Assembly: GCA_900169235.1 (NCBI GenBank)
Contig: FWCC01000249.1
Span: 31,939 to 95,938, forward strand
DNA length: 64,000 nt
Reading direction: 5' to 3'
DNA from: Zarea fungicola
Taxonomy: Eukaryota > Ascomycota > Sordariomycetes > Hypocreales > Cordycipitaceae
Under the pieces are notes generated by a model. That model worked only from the letters and a program-made list of their open reading frames with translations. It had not been told where the DNA came from and searched no databases. The translations under genes and the position numbers were made by a program. How positions within the stretch are numbered: the first letter of the stretch is position 1; every line of letters starts with the position of its first letter. Below, piece by piece: positions 24,469 through 35,459 of this stretch.

Positions 24469-25002
24469 ATGAGTCTTTCTCTCCCCGCACACCTGTCCCC
24501 ATCGCTCAGCGATCGCGAAGCCATCGCCGACGCCATCGCCCGATGCGTTTGTGGCCTGGACACGGCCGACAGGGCCCTTTTCCGCTCGGCCTTTACCGAG
24601 GACGCCGTCTTCGACCTCAACGGCGCACTGCTCAAGGGTCTCGACGACATTTGCACGGCGTGCTTCGACGTCGTCTCCAGGCTCGACACGACGCACATGA
24701 CGAGCAACGTGCGGTCGACGTTTGCGCCGGACGGGCTCTCGGCCACGACGACGGCGACGGGCGTCGCGCACCACTACCCAGCGGGCAAGGGCCTTGCCAT
24801 GGAGAATAACGGCACCACGCAGCGGCTTGTGGTGGGCAGCCTGTACTCCATTGAGCTTGTCAAAGTGGAGGGAGAGGCTGTGGCGGGCGGGCTGCCGTTG
24901 TGGAAGGCAAAGATGTGGAAGCTCAAGAGCGTGTGGACGCAAGGCGACTGGGCCGTCATGGATGGGCTGCCTGGGGAGAAAATCCCGCCGACGAGCAAGT
25001 GA
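24469..25002 (+). CDS. SnoaL-like (NTF2-fold) domain protein, 177 aa
   Basis: I start at ATG 24469 (GCGACAATG), because the upstream in-frame codons are AT-rich leader. The protein begins with a helix (SDREAIADAIARCVCGLDTADRALFRSAF) followed by TEDAVFDLNG, the signature opening of SnoaL-like proteins. The conserved TTHMTSNVRSTF near residues 74-85 and the C-terminal curved sheet (LPLWKAKMWKLKSVWTQGDW) complete the cone-shaped fold. Fungal members are small enzymes or binding proteins, some in polyketide pathways; no backbone gene lies nearby and the substrate is unknown. It has one exon, is GC-rich and has no signal peptide. Confidence 0.82.
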   Translation: MSLSLPAHLSPSLSDREAIADAIARCVCGLDTADRALFRSAFTEDAVFDLNGALLKGLDDICTACFDVVSRLDTTHMTSNVRSTFAPDGLSATTTATGVAHHYPAGKGLAMENNGTTQRLVVGSLYSIELVKVEGEAVAGGLPLWKAKMWKLKSVWTQGDWAVMDGLPGEKIPPTSK

Positions 25003-25550
25003 TTGGCAGGTTCATAATAGACAGGAGAATAGCGGCAAAGAGTTCGTGTTCAATTCTCCTTTGATATCTAGCAATTGATTTTACTGCCGCAACGCTGCTT
25101 GGACAGTTTTCATGTCGTGTCAGCTGGTGGCGATCTAGCACTGTATACCGTGTACTAGAATGCTTAGCCACTTGAAATATTAATCGACTTACAAATTAAT
25201 TCTACTTCACAGTAGTCTTCCATATTAGAACCACCGAAACCGTTCATCAGAGCTACAGAGTGGTCACCGGCACCGCGGCTGTAAACCTTGGCTTTGCACA
25301 CGTGATGGGGACAGGTAGGAATTGCGCCATAGGCATCGCGTCACTGCGACCGGCTTCCATCCAGCTGTGCTTTGTTTCATCCCCTAAAACTCAACACTTT
25401 GGCAGCCGAATCACCTTTAATTGACAGTAGCATCGATCGTCCATGGAATACATGCCCTGAACGGGAGACGCGACAACACAGGCAAGCATTTTTCGTCGGC
25501 ATCCGTCATGACGTGATTGGCGAGTACTACGAGGAGCAACCAGTACCACC
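25003..25550. other. Intergenic
   Basis: Spacer of about 550 bases between two plus-strand genes, carrying the promoter of the DUF202 gene. No gene is seen. Confidence 0.55.
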
Positions 25551-26111
25551 ATGTGGCAGGTGAGGAGCAAGCAAAGCAGGTCCCCGTCTTTCTGCGCTGG
25601 CGGTGACTAACACGGTGCATTACCATTAGCCACATCCAGAACAACAATTTCACTTGCGATTACACCGCGCCCAATCAGTGGTGCTCACCAATGCCGAGTA
25701 GGTCGCCTTGCAAGCCACTTCCCTGGCTGCCGTTCTATACCGGAGCTCAGTAGTTGACCGACCCGCTGGGACAGGCTAGTGGAAATCCGCGCCGCTCAGC
25801 GGACATTTGAAGGAGCTTATATGCGGACTGCGCTGGGCCAGTTTTCTTTTTCTCTTGTCATTCTCAAAATCTTTACGGGCGAGTTTTATCCCATCGGCGC
25901 GCTGTTTTCCGTGTACGGGACTGCCATCTTGTTGGTGGCTGCATATCGTCGATATGAAGGACAGCGCCAGTTCTTCACTAAAGAATCCGCGGACGGATTG
26001 TTGACGCGGAAGTTTCGCACATCGGGAGATACTGTGACGCTAATGACGATTCTGAGTCTACTGGCATATACAACGTTGCTTGTACTTACGCTTCGGTTGA
26101 CAAGAAATTAG
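25551..26111 (+). CDS. DUF202 (YidH-like) membrane protein, 137 aa, three exons
   Basis: The exons are 25551-25559 (only 9 nt, ATGTGGCAG), 25630-25697 and 25775-26111. Intron 1 is GTGAGG...CATTAG with a TGACTAAC branch; intron 2 is GTAGGT...GGACAG. The joins give LVEIRAAQRTFEGAYMRTALGQF, the conserved N-terminal amphipathic part of fungal DUF202 proteins. No other in-frame ATG precedes exon 2, and an in-frame TGA lies upstream of 25551. Three membrane segments are visible: about 44-62, 64-82 and 112-132. The family is thought to sit in the plasma membrane or vacuole; biochemical function is not established. The first exon is inferred from splice phase only. Confidence 0.8.
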
Positions 26112-28394
26112 CTTCATTTTGGTAGTGTTTGTGTTTCGTATGTGGTTTCACAAGTGTCTGCCTTTGTGTTGCTCTACATGTTGTGCTCAGCTAGGATCAA
26201 TGATGGACAACCTTTCAGCAATTGCTTGTACATTGCCGTGGCATGTTTGATACGGATGTTTCGGTCATCTCTTGCGGAAGTAATCTTCGTGCTTTGATAA
26301 GGTCACCTGCAGAGCCTCGGGCTACTAACTAATAAGACCTAGTCATGGACTGGATCGGGCAACCAGTGATCGTTTGACATCATCTCGGCCACCATCGATC
26401 TGCTTTGGGGCGGAGTCAGCGTGCAGCCTCGAAACAAATTGACTGTTACTAGTGGATTAGCTGCAGGGGAAAAAAACGGAAAAAATGCCTTGGAGGCCTG
26501 GGGGCTGCAGGACAGCGACCCTCAAGGACCCAGAACTGGCGTCATAGGGGATTTAAGACATAAGACGATGCAATCACGGCAAGGCACATTTTGTAGCCCC
26601 CCAAGCCTTCAGGCACCCAGGGCCGAGCCATTCCCGCGGTAAAACTGGCGAGGGAGGGCTAGTGCGTGAAGGGCAGCGCCGGCGAGGCGTTCTCTTGCAA
26701 ACTGGGCGTACTTGGGTCTGTCGCCCCGCGGCTGGGTCACCAGTTCTGGGACTGGCCGGGCGGTTGGTGCGGTGAGACAGCGGAGGCAAGGCTGACGCCT
26801 CGGTTTATTGGTGGGGTTGAGTGTGTGGATCTGGCGGGAGAATGGCATGTCGGGAATGCACTGTACATAGTAATATATATTTTTTCTCGTAATCCCAAGG
26901 TCTGCACTAAGTTATGTAGGGCAGTCCTTATCTGGGATACTGGTACACTACTACTTGATGAATTAGAATAGGCTTGGAAGTGTGTGTGGGCGGCGCAGGG
27001 ACAGACAAGAATAGCAGCAGCCTTATGGAGGGGTGCCAAGGAGTGTGGAGGGCTGGGGATTTCTTTTTCGGATGAACCGTGTCTGCTCTTTTTCCTGGTA
27101 GTAATGAAGCATACATAGTAGTTCGTAGACAGCAACTCTGGTGATATCGTGGCGCGGATATCACGAAGCGACCTTTCCATAGTCATTGTTTGCCCGGCGG
27201 AATTACTCCGTAGAATATTCCGGGCATTGGCCAGGTACCTGGGTACCTCTGCCAGGGTTCATCTTTCAGCTGGCTGCCAGCTGGCGGACCGGCAAAGCTA
27301 GGGTCGTCCCAATAAGGCAGTCGCTTGGGCTTTTTTTTTTGGAGTTGCTCCTGCCTGCAAGCTCTTTCAGCTTCAACCCCACAGGGCAACCACGAGGCAC
27401 TGCGAGGCACAACCAGTACCAGGCGGCCGCCCACCTGCGACCACTGATTGGCGCTCTACCACAGGAGATTACAGGGCACTAAAGAAACGCTACAGGGCAC
27501 TACAGGACGCTACATCACCACGCACTGCCCAAAGAGGCGCCGGGAAAAAGGCTTGTCTACTAGCCTCACAATCTCCACCACCCTAAACCGCCTTTCTCGT
27601 CTCTCATGCTCCCCCATTCGCCTCGCCCGTGGTTCGCTTCTCCGTCCAGACATCCCGACGTTGGGCTCTCGAGGCATACACAAGCAGCCCACCGCTGTCA
27701 TACATTGTTCTGCTGTGCCTCCTCTCTGCTCCCTCCCTCGCTATCTCAGTCACCAATCCAGCCACCCCAGCAAGGCAACCTCACTACTGCCCGAACCCTG
27801 CCACTTTCCCTCCCAGCTGTTTGGAGGCTTGCCCCAGTGGCCTTTGCTGTTTTACAACCCGCTATCATCGTTTTGTCCAAAGGCTAGCAGGGGGTTGCAT
27901 TCTAAGCGCTTCTGCGTCCCGGTTTGACTAAATTTACGGGTGGTATTGACGGTTTCCCGAGCTTGACTTGGAGGCTAGTTCCCACCACCCACAGCATAGT
28001 CTCCATCTTCAACACCTTCTCCGCCAGCGCAGCACCGCAGCCGAATCTCTTTTCTTTCTGCGCCGCTTCCGCCTTTCTCTCTCTCGCTCTCTCGCCTAGG
28101 CTGTCACCCTCTTCATCGCATCTACCGGTCGGTGACGGAGTGACCCATTCTTCGATTCCCTGTCAGACCAGGTTCCCTCACTTGCATTTTCGGGCTTATC
28201 CACCAAGCAGCCCCTCCCAGAAAAGCTGCCGGCATACTAGTAGTTGACTCGTCTCCGAATATGCGCCCAGTGTCTTCTTGCTAGTCAACGTCGCGCGCAT
28301 TGCACCAAACCGCCCTCCCGCAGCTCATCTACCTTTGTTGCTGTTGCCTGACTATATACCCGACGTGGCCCGGCCACACCATCACCCGCCAGCC
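26112..28394. other. Intergenic and probable long leader of the C2H2 gene
   Basis: The first part is ordinary intergenic DNA. From about 27450 to 28394 the plus strand is strongly CT-rich, as expected for a long fungal 5' untranslated leader, and several upstream ATGs occur. It includes a 20/21-base imperfect tandem duplication at 27471-27511 (ACAGGGCACT units), nested palindromes (GGTACCTGGGTACC) near 27233, and a 9-mer copy at 27204-27212. Confidence 0.5.
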
Positions 28395-31300
28395 ATGGCT
28401 TCCGCATTTACATTGTCGCAGAGCGATCTTCATGAGTCTCTCCCCGACAACGACCTCGAACCCCGCAATACCTCGCCGTACCAGAACCAATCCCTTCAGC
28501 ACAACTTCTCTACCGCTGATGACTTCTCGCCTGTTCTGTCGCGCGTAAACAGTGAATCGCTCTCGCCTTCCATCGTCCACCTCGACACCCCCGACGCCTC
28601 TCATTCCACTCCAGGCCACTACCAGCCCAGCGACTTTAGTGATCTCGACGTCGACGAAGACCCCTTCTTCGGTGTCGACTTTACTAATCCTCACGCTGGC
28701 GGGCCTAGCTTTTTAACAGAGGCCGGTGTATGGGATCAGTCACTTCTGCCGACGGAGTCGGCTACCGAGCAAATATCAGAGGATCACTTCGCTAATTCCT
28801 ACCCGTTGACTCCTGATCAGTCATCATCTTTCAATACGGCATCGCCTGCCACCAACCCGACTGGCAACCCACCACCCTCCGTGTCGCCTCGAGAACTCCA
28901 GCGCGATTTCAAGGGCGCTGTCCTCTCCACCGAGAGTTCTCAACTTACCCCTGCTGGCACCGGCAGCGGTCGTTCCAGCGAAGACGGTCTCGTGCCGGTA
29001 CCCATTCCCATGCCCATCCAAAGCCCCAGAGTTACAGTCTCCAACTGGGACAATGAAAACGGCCTCGCCTCATCCACTGCCCTGGAGCGCAATTTTGACG
29101 ACAATAGCACAGTCCGCGGCGTCCACTCTGTCGGCGACTTGATCTCGACTAGTCGTCCTGGCACACCGGGCTCTGCAAGACGAGATTCCTGGGGACGATG
29201 GGAGCCAGACACCAAAACTGGCCATTCTGGAATCGATCCTAGTAAGCGTCCCAGCGACGAGGTTCCCAGTATTAATGAGCTCGCTGCAAACCATTCTCGC
29301 CAAGAGCGCAATGACGAAGTCGGCCGATGGCTACAGGAGGATGTCGGTGATGTATCGGTACCAACAGAGAAGAGTGCCGATGAGATCCGAGCCCTCAATG
29401 AGCCTCGCGACGATGATGACGGTATCCCGCTTGGCAACAACACCGAAAACAGACACATCGAGGGCCAAATATACATTGACCCGACAGGCGGGGAGCTGAA
29501 CGACCTAGACTACAAAATCATATACGCGGCAAACCATTGGGAATCCGCGCCCATGTCTCACCCAATCATCTCGGACAGCGAGGGCCGCTTTCAGCCGGTA
29601 TCTTCGCAGGCCGCTATTGAGAGATTTGAGCGACTGCTTCGCGATAACGACTCAATTCTCTCGCGCTCTGCCACCTGGGGAACCCGGCGCCGCAGTTTCC
29701 CTAGCGTGATTGACGCAGAAGGTGTCATCAGTGGCAATTTCCTCAAAAAACTCTCCATTAGCAAGGAACCCAAGAAAGTAAGCAAGCCCGGTGGCTTGCT
29801 AGCTGAGCTTCGCGGTCTCGTCCGCCGGACCAGTAGTTCTTCTATACGCAAGAGATCGAGAAGCCGCTCAAAGAGTGCTCAAGATGACGACGACCTGTAT
29901 CGCCGAGACAGCCAACAGTCGGATGAGCGCCGGGAGAGCCCCCCGCATCTGTCACCGACGTCCAGAACCTCAAGCTGGGGAAAGCAGCAAACGCCTGGCA
30001 TTAATGCTGTCTTTGCGAGCATGGCGCAGCCGCTGGCCTCCATCGGCTCTACCCACGCTCGGAGCGGATCCATCAGCGGCATCACACCAATGGCTTCTCC
30101 CAAAAATCCCTTTTCACTGGCCGTAGAAAAAGTGCTGCGACGCCCACGCAGTAAATCTGAGCTCCCCAAAGGAACACCGCTGACCGTCTCCACGGATGAC
30201 CCTCAGGCTTCATTAGTTGACCTGTGGAAGAAGTCTGGAGGTCCACCAGTGCCCGCGCTCGGCAAGTCCAAGGCACCGGCAGCGCCAGCGTCAGCAGCAC
30301 CGGAGGCTGACGATGACGATGACGACGACGACGACGAGCTCCTCGAAGACTCGGATATGAAGAAGAACCCAAATGAGATTGACACTATTTCGCATGATTT
30401 TGCTGGATTCCAGCAGCACGCGCTGAAACTCAATCCCGCCCTTGCCCATGGTGGGCTGTATCTTGTGGACCGCATCGCACAGCAACAAGTTATTCGCTAC
30501 AAGCATCTTCTTAACCTCAAGCTCAATCATATTCGCCAAGGGCCACACTGCCCGTCGGGACCGCTCTGCATGGCGCTTGGCGGATCGGCCAAGGTGCTGG
30601 AACAAAAGGGTGGCGACAGAGAACTTGCCGATCCGCTATCTGCACGATTTGAGGGCGATGATACGCCGACCGAAGGTGTCATCAACTCGGAAAGCTTCCC
30701 GCCGGATATACCTATGCCGCCAACGCAGTACCTCCCCGCCGAGCTCGAGTGTCAGCTTTGCTACCAGAAGAAGAAATTCCAGAAACCTTCCGACTGGACC
30801 AAACATGTGCACGAGGATGTTGGTCCATTTACGTGCACGTGGGACAAATGCAAAGACCCCAAGACATTTAAGCGCAAAGCCGACTGGGTACGACACGAGA
30901 ACGAGGGCCATCGCCATCTGGAGTGGTGGACATGTGATGTGGACGATTGTCGACACACGTGCTTCCGCAAGGACAACTTCCTTCAGCATCTAGTACGCGA
31001 GCACAAGTTTGTGGAGCCGAAAGTGAAGACCAAGGCTGCGATGAAGCGTGCTGGAGGTATTGAGCCGACGTGGCAAAAGGTGGAGGAGTGCCATCAGGAA
31101 ACGCAGACGAAGCCGCAAGACGAGCCGTGCAAGTTTTGCGGACGAATCTTTCCTACGTGGAAGAAGCTCACGGTGCATCTGGCCAAGCACATGGAGCAAA
31201 TTTCTCTGCCAGTGCTTCGACTGGTGGAGAGGAAAGCAAAAGAGCTGGAGGCTGATACCATTATTAGCCCTGTGCAAGATCCACCGGTGCGACAGATGCT

Positions 31301-31958
31301 ACCGGTTCCTAGCGATCAGGCTGGCCTCGGCGTCATGGGGTTTGGCCACCAAGCCCTTCATCCACAACACGCCCAGCTCGGGTACAGGCCACCGCCGGGC
31401 ATGGGAGGGTTCCAGTACCCCGTGGGACAAGCCGGCGATGCACAGTTCTACCAGACACCACAGTACGGAAACATGGGACAGCAGAATATGCAGCAGCAGG
31501 AGCCGATGACAGACATGAGCAATGGGCTGGCTCACGACGTGGGCCACGGCATGGGTCTGAATGGGGTGCATGGGTTTAACAACATGAATGGACTGAGTGG
31601 GATGAGCGGGATGCAAAATGCCGGCTACGGCGCGGATAGGAGTTTGCACCATATGGGCACGAGCAACGGGCAGTTTGGGCAAACTGGGCAGTCGTACATG
31701 GGCCTCGACAGCAATGGGCTGGAGCCGTTCCCGACACTGGACGGGCTGGGAGTACAAGGGATGCACGGTGACAGTGGCATGGGCGGGGGCCAGCTGGTGT
31801 ATGAGAATGGAATGCTCGGACAGCAAGGGACGAGCGCCAACGGCAGTCCGTTTAGCGGACACGAAACGTTGTCGACATATTCGCATTCGCCGCACATGGG
31901 AGCGATGAACAACCAGGAGCACCAGACGACGTGGAGCAACCAAGGGATGTTTCCATGA
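28395..31958 (+). CDS. Large C2H2 zinc-finger protein, 1187 aa
   Basis: This is a single exon; the ATG at 28395 (CAGCCATGG) fits better than the in-frame one at 28278. Residues 1-600 are disordered, Ser/Pro/Asp-rich with basic Ser-Arg patches (RKRSRSRSKS near 490). An acidic run (ten Asp, 638-647) follows. From about 782 there is an array of C2H2-type fingers: CQLCYQKK...HVHED, CTWDKC...HENEGH, CDVDDC...HLVREH, and an isolated CKFCGRIF...HLAKH near 910-930. The C-terminal 250 residues are Gln/Gly/Met/Asn-rich, like an activation domain. It is probably a nuclear regulator; its targets are unknown. The closely spaced finger set with a separate last finger recurs in filamentous ascomycete proteins of this size, as I recall the group. 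Confidence 0.88.
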   Translation: MASAFTLSQSDLHESLPDNDLEPRNTSPYQNQSLQHNFSTADDFSPVLSRVNSESLSPSIVHLDTPDASHSTPGHYQPSDFSDLDVDEDPFFGVDFTNPHAGGPSFLTEAGVWDQSLLPTESATEQISEDHFANSYPLTPDQSSSFNTASPATNPTGNPPPSVSPRELQRDFKGAVLSTESSQLTPAGTGSGRSSEDGLVPVPIPMPIQSPRVTVSNWDNENGLASSTALERNFDDNSTVRGVHSVGDLISTSRPGTPGSARRDSWGRWEPDTKTGHSGIDPSKRPSDEVPSINELAANHSRQERNDEVGRWLQEDVGDVSVPTEKSADEIRALNEPRDDDDGIPLGNNTENRHIEGQIYIDPTGGELNDLDYKIIYAANHWESAPMSHPIISDSEGRFQPVSSQAAIERFERLLRDNDSILSRSATWGTRRRSFPSVIDAEGVISGNFLKKLSISKEPKKVSKPGGLLAELRGLVRRTSSSSIRKRSRSRSKSAQDDDDLYRRDSQQSDERRESPPHLSPTSRTSSWGKQQTPGINAVFASMAQPLASIGSTHARSGSISGITPMASPKNPFSLAVEKVLRRPRSKSELPKGTPLTVSTDDPQASLVDLWKKSGGPPVPALGKSKAPAAPASAAPEADDDDDDDDDELLEDSDMKKNPNEIDTISHDFAGFQQHALKLNPALAHGGLYLVDRIAQQQVIRYKHLLNLKLNHIRQGPHCPSGPLCMALGGSAKVLEQKGGDRELADPLSARFEGDDTPTEGVINSESFPPDIPMPPTQYLPAELECQLCYQKKKFQKPSDWTKHVHEDVGPFTCTWDKCKDPKTFKRKADWVRHENEGHRHLEWWTCDVDDCRHTCFRKDNFLQHLVREHKFVEPKVKTKAAMKRAGGIEPTWQKVEECHQETQTKPQDEPCKFCGRIFPTWKKLTVHLAKHMEQISLPVLRLVERKAKELEADTIISPVQDPPVRQMLPVPSDQAGLGVMGFGHQALHPQHAQLGYRPPPGMGGFQYPVGQAGDAQFYQTPQYGNMGQQNMQQQEPMTDMSNGLAHDVGHGMGLNGVHGFNNMNGLSGMSGMQNAGYGADRSLHHMGTSNGQFGQTGQSYMGLDSNGLEPFPTLDGLGVQGMHGDSGMGGGQLVYENGMLGQQGTSANGSPFSGHETLSTYSHSPHMGAMNNQEHQTTWSNQGMFP

Positions 31959-34900
31959 GGGATTAGATTTCATTTTGCGACATTTTGATTCGACAAAAGA
32001 TTGCAGGCTTTGTTTTTTACGTGATGATGACTTTTTTTTTTCTTTTTTCTTTTTTCTGTTACTCTGCCTTTTCATTTTTCTCTATGTATTTTCTTCTTCT
32101 CTTCGGACACATGGTTTTGGATATTTCTTGGCGGCATAATGACGTTTTTGGGGGTTATTGCTTGGGGCACTTTATTTACAAATTTTCTTTGAATACAATA
32201 ACAAAAGGAACATGACCAAATTAAAAAAGGAATCAATGCAGTGAGAATTATGAATGATGTGACTAGTCTATGGCATTGCTACAATCTTGGGCAGGAGAGG
32301 GGATATACGCACATTAGACGGTAGCATGTAGGTTAAGTTACCGTAGTTAAAAGGGTTGAAGATGGGGATTGGCAGGAAACAAAAGGAGCGCATGGCGTTG
32401 CTGACTTGCTGTACGGAGTAATGTAACTTGAGTTGAACGTGGGGAATTTAAATCATGAGGATATTATCCATGGAGAAGGTTAATCTTGACCCCCATGCCA
32501 TTTTGTTTGGCAGGGCTAAATTATGAGCTGGGGGGCCTGGCCTGTTGCGTTTGTTTTGGTGTAAATAGCGTCTCCATAGGTAATTTGGGTAATTTGGGTA
32601 ATTGGCCACGGGTACACCGTAGGTAGCATGGGCAAAACTTGAGAATGTGATGGTGCAATGTCGGAAGCGGGGGGAGTAACATGTATAGATTACAGGATCA
32701 CAGAGGACTTGATGATTGTTATTGATACGAGTATGTTGGGTATAGTGCGGTTTGTTTCTGTTGCAAATAGAGCACATGTTTGGAGTAGCTGGGTAAAAGG
32801 ACGGTCTGGCGAAATTGTATGATTGAGATTTGGACAACCAGTGGTGTCTGATAAGCGCAATACCTGGCATAATGCGGAAAAAGAACCGACTTCTGGGAGG
32901 ATGAAGACGGGCGGCAAGTCTGGGCTGTGCCTTGAGGTTGCATGACGTGACTTTGAGGTGGCTATGCAACAGCGAGAGATGTAGCCCTATGCAGCACCGC
33001 CTCGATGTCAAGGTGGCATGTTAAAAATAGAAGGAAAAAAAGAATAATGTCGTTGAGCTCATTTTTTTTTTTTTTTTTTTACATTTGAATTTTTATATTT
33101 CTCTTGGAAATATTCTCTGCTAATGGCTGCACTGCTCTGTGCACGTTTGAGATAATTCATAAGGTACTTGGTAGTGCATATGTACTTTGTACTTTGTACT
33201 TTGTACTTGCTACCGACAAGGCAGATGGGCATTCGTTCTTTATTTGCTTAAAATACAGACAGGCGGATGTGTCTAAAGATTGACAGCAGAGTTGCTTTTT
33301 AAACATCCCTTGCATTGCGAGTCTAGTTCTTTTCTTTTCTTTTCCTGGAGCTTCGTGTTTGGGTTTGCATAAATAGCGTTTGTGGTTCGTTTGGATGGAC
33401 AGGGAGTGGGTGTGCATGAGGTGGTTTTAGTAAAGAGGAGTGTCTGGGGCCTGTTTCAGACGAAGAGGGGTGGCCTTTCTTTGTCGTCTGGAACAAGACG
33501 AGTGCGGAAATGCAAACTGACGAAGTGTAGAAATATAGATTGAGTGCCTAGTAATTAGCATTTGAATGCTTGAATAAACACAGTGTCTGGTGATTGTGAC
33601 AGTTGGGCTCTACATTTCCAAAGCACGGAGTGCTGAGGTGCAGGGTGGTTATGGAGTACGGAGCACGGCCAGGCAATAGTGGGGTTACACTGTACTGATA
33701 CAACCGACATGCTACCAATACCAGTACAAGCACCAGTATAAGTTACAAGCTGTTGGTACAAGTGACTCTTGCGACTCAGCTATTCGTTTGTTTTACGTTG
33801 CCAGCCGCTGCCAGTTGTCAGTCAGTCTTGTACGCTGTCAATATCACTTCTGGGGGGTTTTTTTCTTCTTTTTTTCCCTTTACTCTATTTGAACGTTTCT
33901 TTATTTTCTTTCTCATGACTTTTCCTTTACATGCACACATTGCTACCAGCATGGCCTACGAATATCTGGTTCGTATCTCGACGTACCGAAATAGAAACCC
34001 AAAACCCACGGCGCTTCTCATCCACTCATTCGCTGCCATCCACAATTGCCTCCATCCAACCCCAGTCCTATCCTGCTCTTCATTCCAGACTAGCGCCGAC
34101 AAACTGCCCATCCTGTGCCTGGCCGATACCCTTAGCGGCCTGGGTCCCTGGCACATACCCTTGCCATACCCTTGCCTTGCATGGATCTCGAAACTTGGCT
34201 GGGCTCGTCCTTGGTTCAAGCAGCCACCGCCAGCCAAGATCTGATTCACATCCTCTCCTTCTTTGCTCAACGCAGAGCCGCCTCTTCTACTCCGTAGCCA
34301 TGGTTAGTGCTGCCGTCTATCCTGAACCCCTGGCTGATTGTCGCTCGTAACAACTGTACATGTAGCTACACCAGATGTTTCACTCTAAACAAAGTCACCC
34401 TAGCTATCGCCTCCAAGACGACCCTCTTCCCAATCTCCTTTCCTTGGTACATGGCCATCGCTTGCTGTAATCGACATGGACTTCGCCAGGCTTCACCACT
34501 CTTCACCCTCTTTTCATAATCTTTTCAAACTTTCTCTCTCCCGTCATTCTTTGGCCAGTCACTCGTTAACTTTTTTTCTTCTCTCTCTCGCTTTATTCTG
34601 TCTTCTTCGCTGCTCACGCCACGAAAAGCAAAGTCAGCTTGCCACCCCCTCCTTGTTGGTGGTTCGACCCCATACAGCCGTTTCATCTTCATTCCACCCA
34701 CTACCAGCCTTCGACCAGCCATTCGCTGTCATTCGACCTCCCAATTGTCGCCTTTCTTTTTCTCGGCTTCTGGCCCACAACCAGGCGCCCAGCTGCCCGA
34801 ATCGAGAATTCTATTGTTTGCCAACAAAGAACGGCGGAAAATAATACCGAATAGCGGGCTCCTCACCTCCACCTGACGCCTACTCCGTGCCTCATACCAC

Positions 34901-35459
34901 GAAACCACTTCGTCCCTCCTCTCGCTAGAACTTCCCTCTCCCGCCCATTCCAATACGAGGCGGCCCGATATACCGACCTTTTCCAATCCTTCTTTTTTCC
35001 TGCACAGCGCTCAATGTTTTCTCGACGAGCAAAGGACTTTTGCCGACCTTGCAAATAAATTACACCTTTGGTATAGAAAACTGCCATTTCCTTGTTGGAT
35101 TTTAGCAGCAACGTATCTTGCTTGCTGGGCAGTCTTCTTCCACGTCGTCCTTTGCTACGTCCTTCTTTTCTTGTCAACGGGTTCCTTTTCACCCACGACT
35201 CTTTGTTTGAATACCCCGGCGGTATTCAACCTCTTTTTTTTTTCTGTCCCCTTTTTCTCTTTTTACTTTTGTCTGTTAGAACCTCGTCTGTTGATATCAG
35301 CACATCTCGAAAGCCTGGACGCCTTCGACTACTCTCATTAGATTTCATCTTCAATACCCAACGACAACTGATAGACTACTGCTACTCGAAAAAATCTCAC
35401 AATCCCGACGTCATATCATTTACACCGCCCCAACCAACCCATTCCTTCTTTACTCTACC
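31959..35459. other. Intergenic plus long pyrimidine-rich leader of the Flc gene
   Basis: 31959-33750 is the 3' flank and spacer, with poly-T (33062-33080), a four-copy TGTACTT tandem repeat (33181-33208) and a 9-mer copy (32412-32420). From about 33800 to 35459 the plus strand is very CT-rich with multiple upstream ATGs and short frames. I read this as promoter and 5' untranslated leader rather than genes. Another 9-mer copy is at 34288-34296. Confidence 0.55.
33181..33208. repeat. Tandem repeat, TGTACTT x4
   Basis: Four perfect 7-base units in non-coding sequence. Confidence 0.9.

Noticed and set aside
34476..35459. Several plus-strand frames of 70-190 codons upstream of the Flc gene
   Set aside because: Their Ser/Leu/Pro/Phe-rich composition simply reflects CT-rich leader DNA; none has domains, and one runs into the Flc start in another frame.
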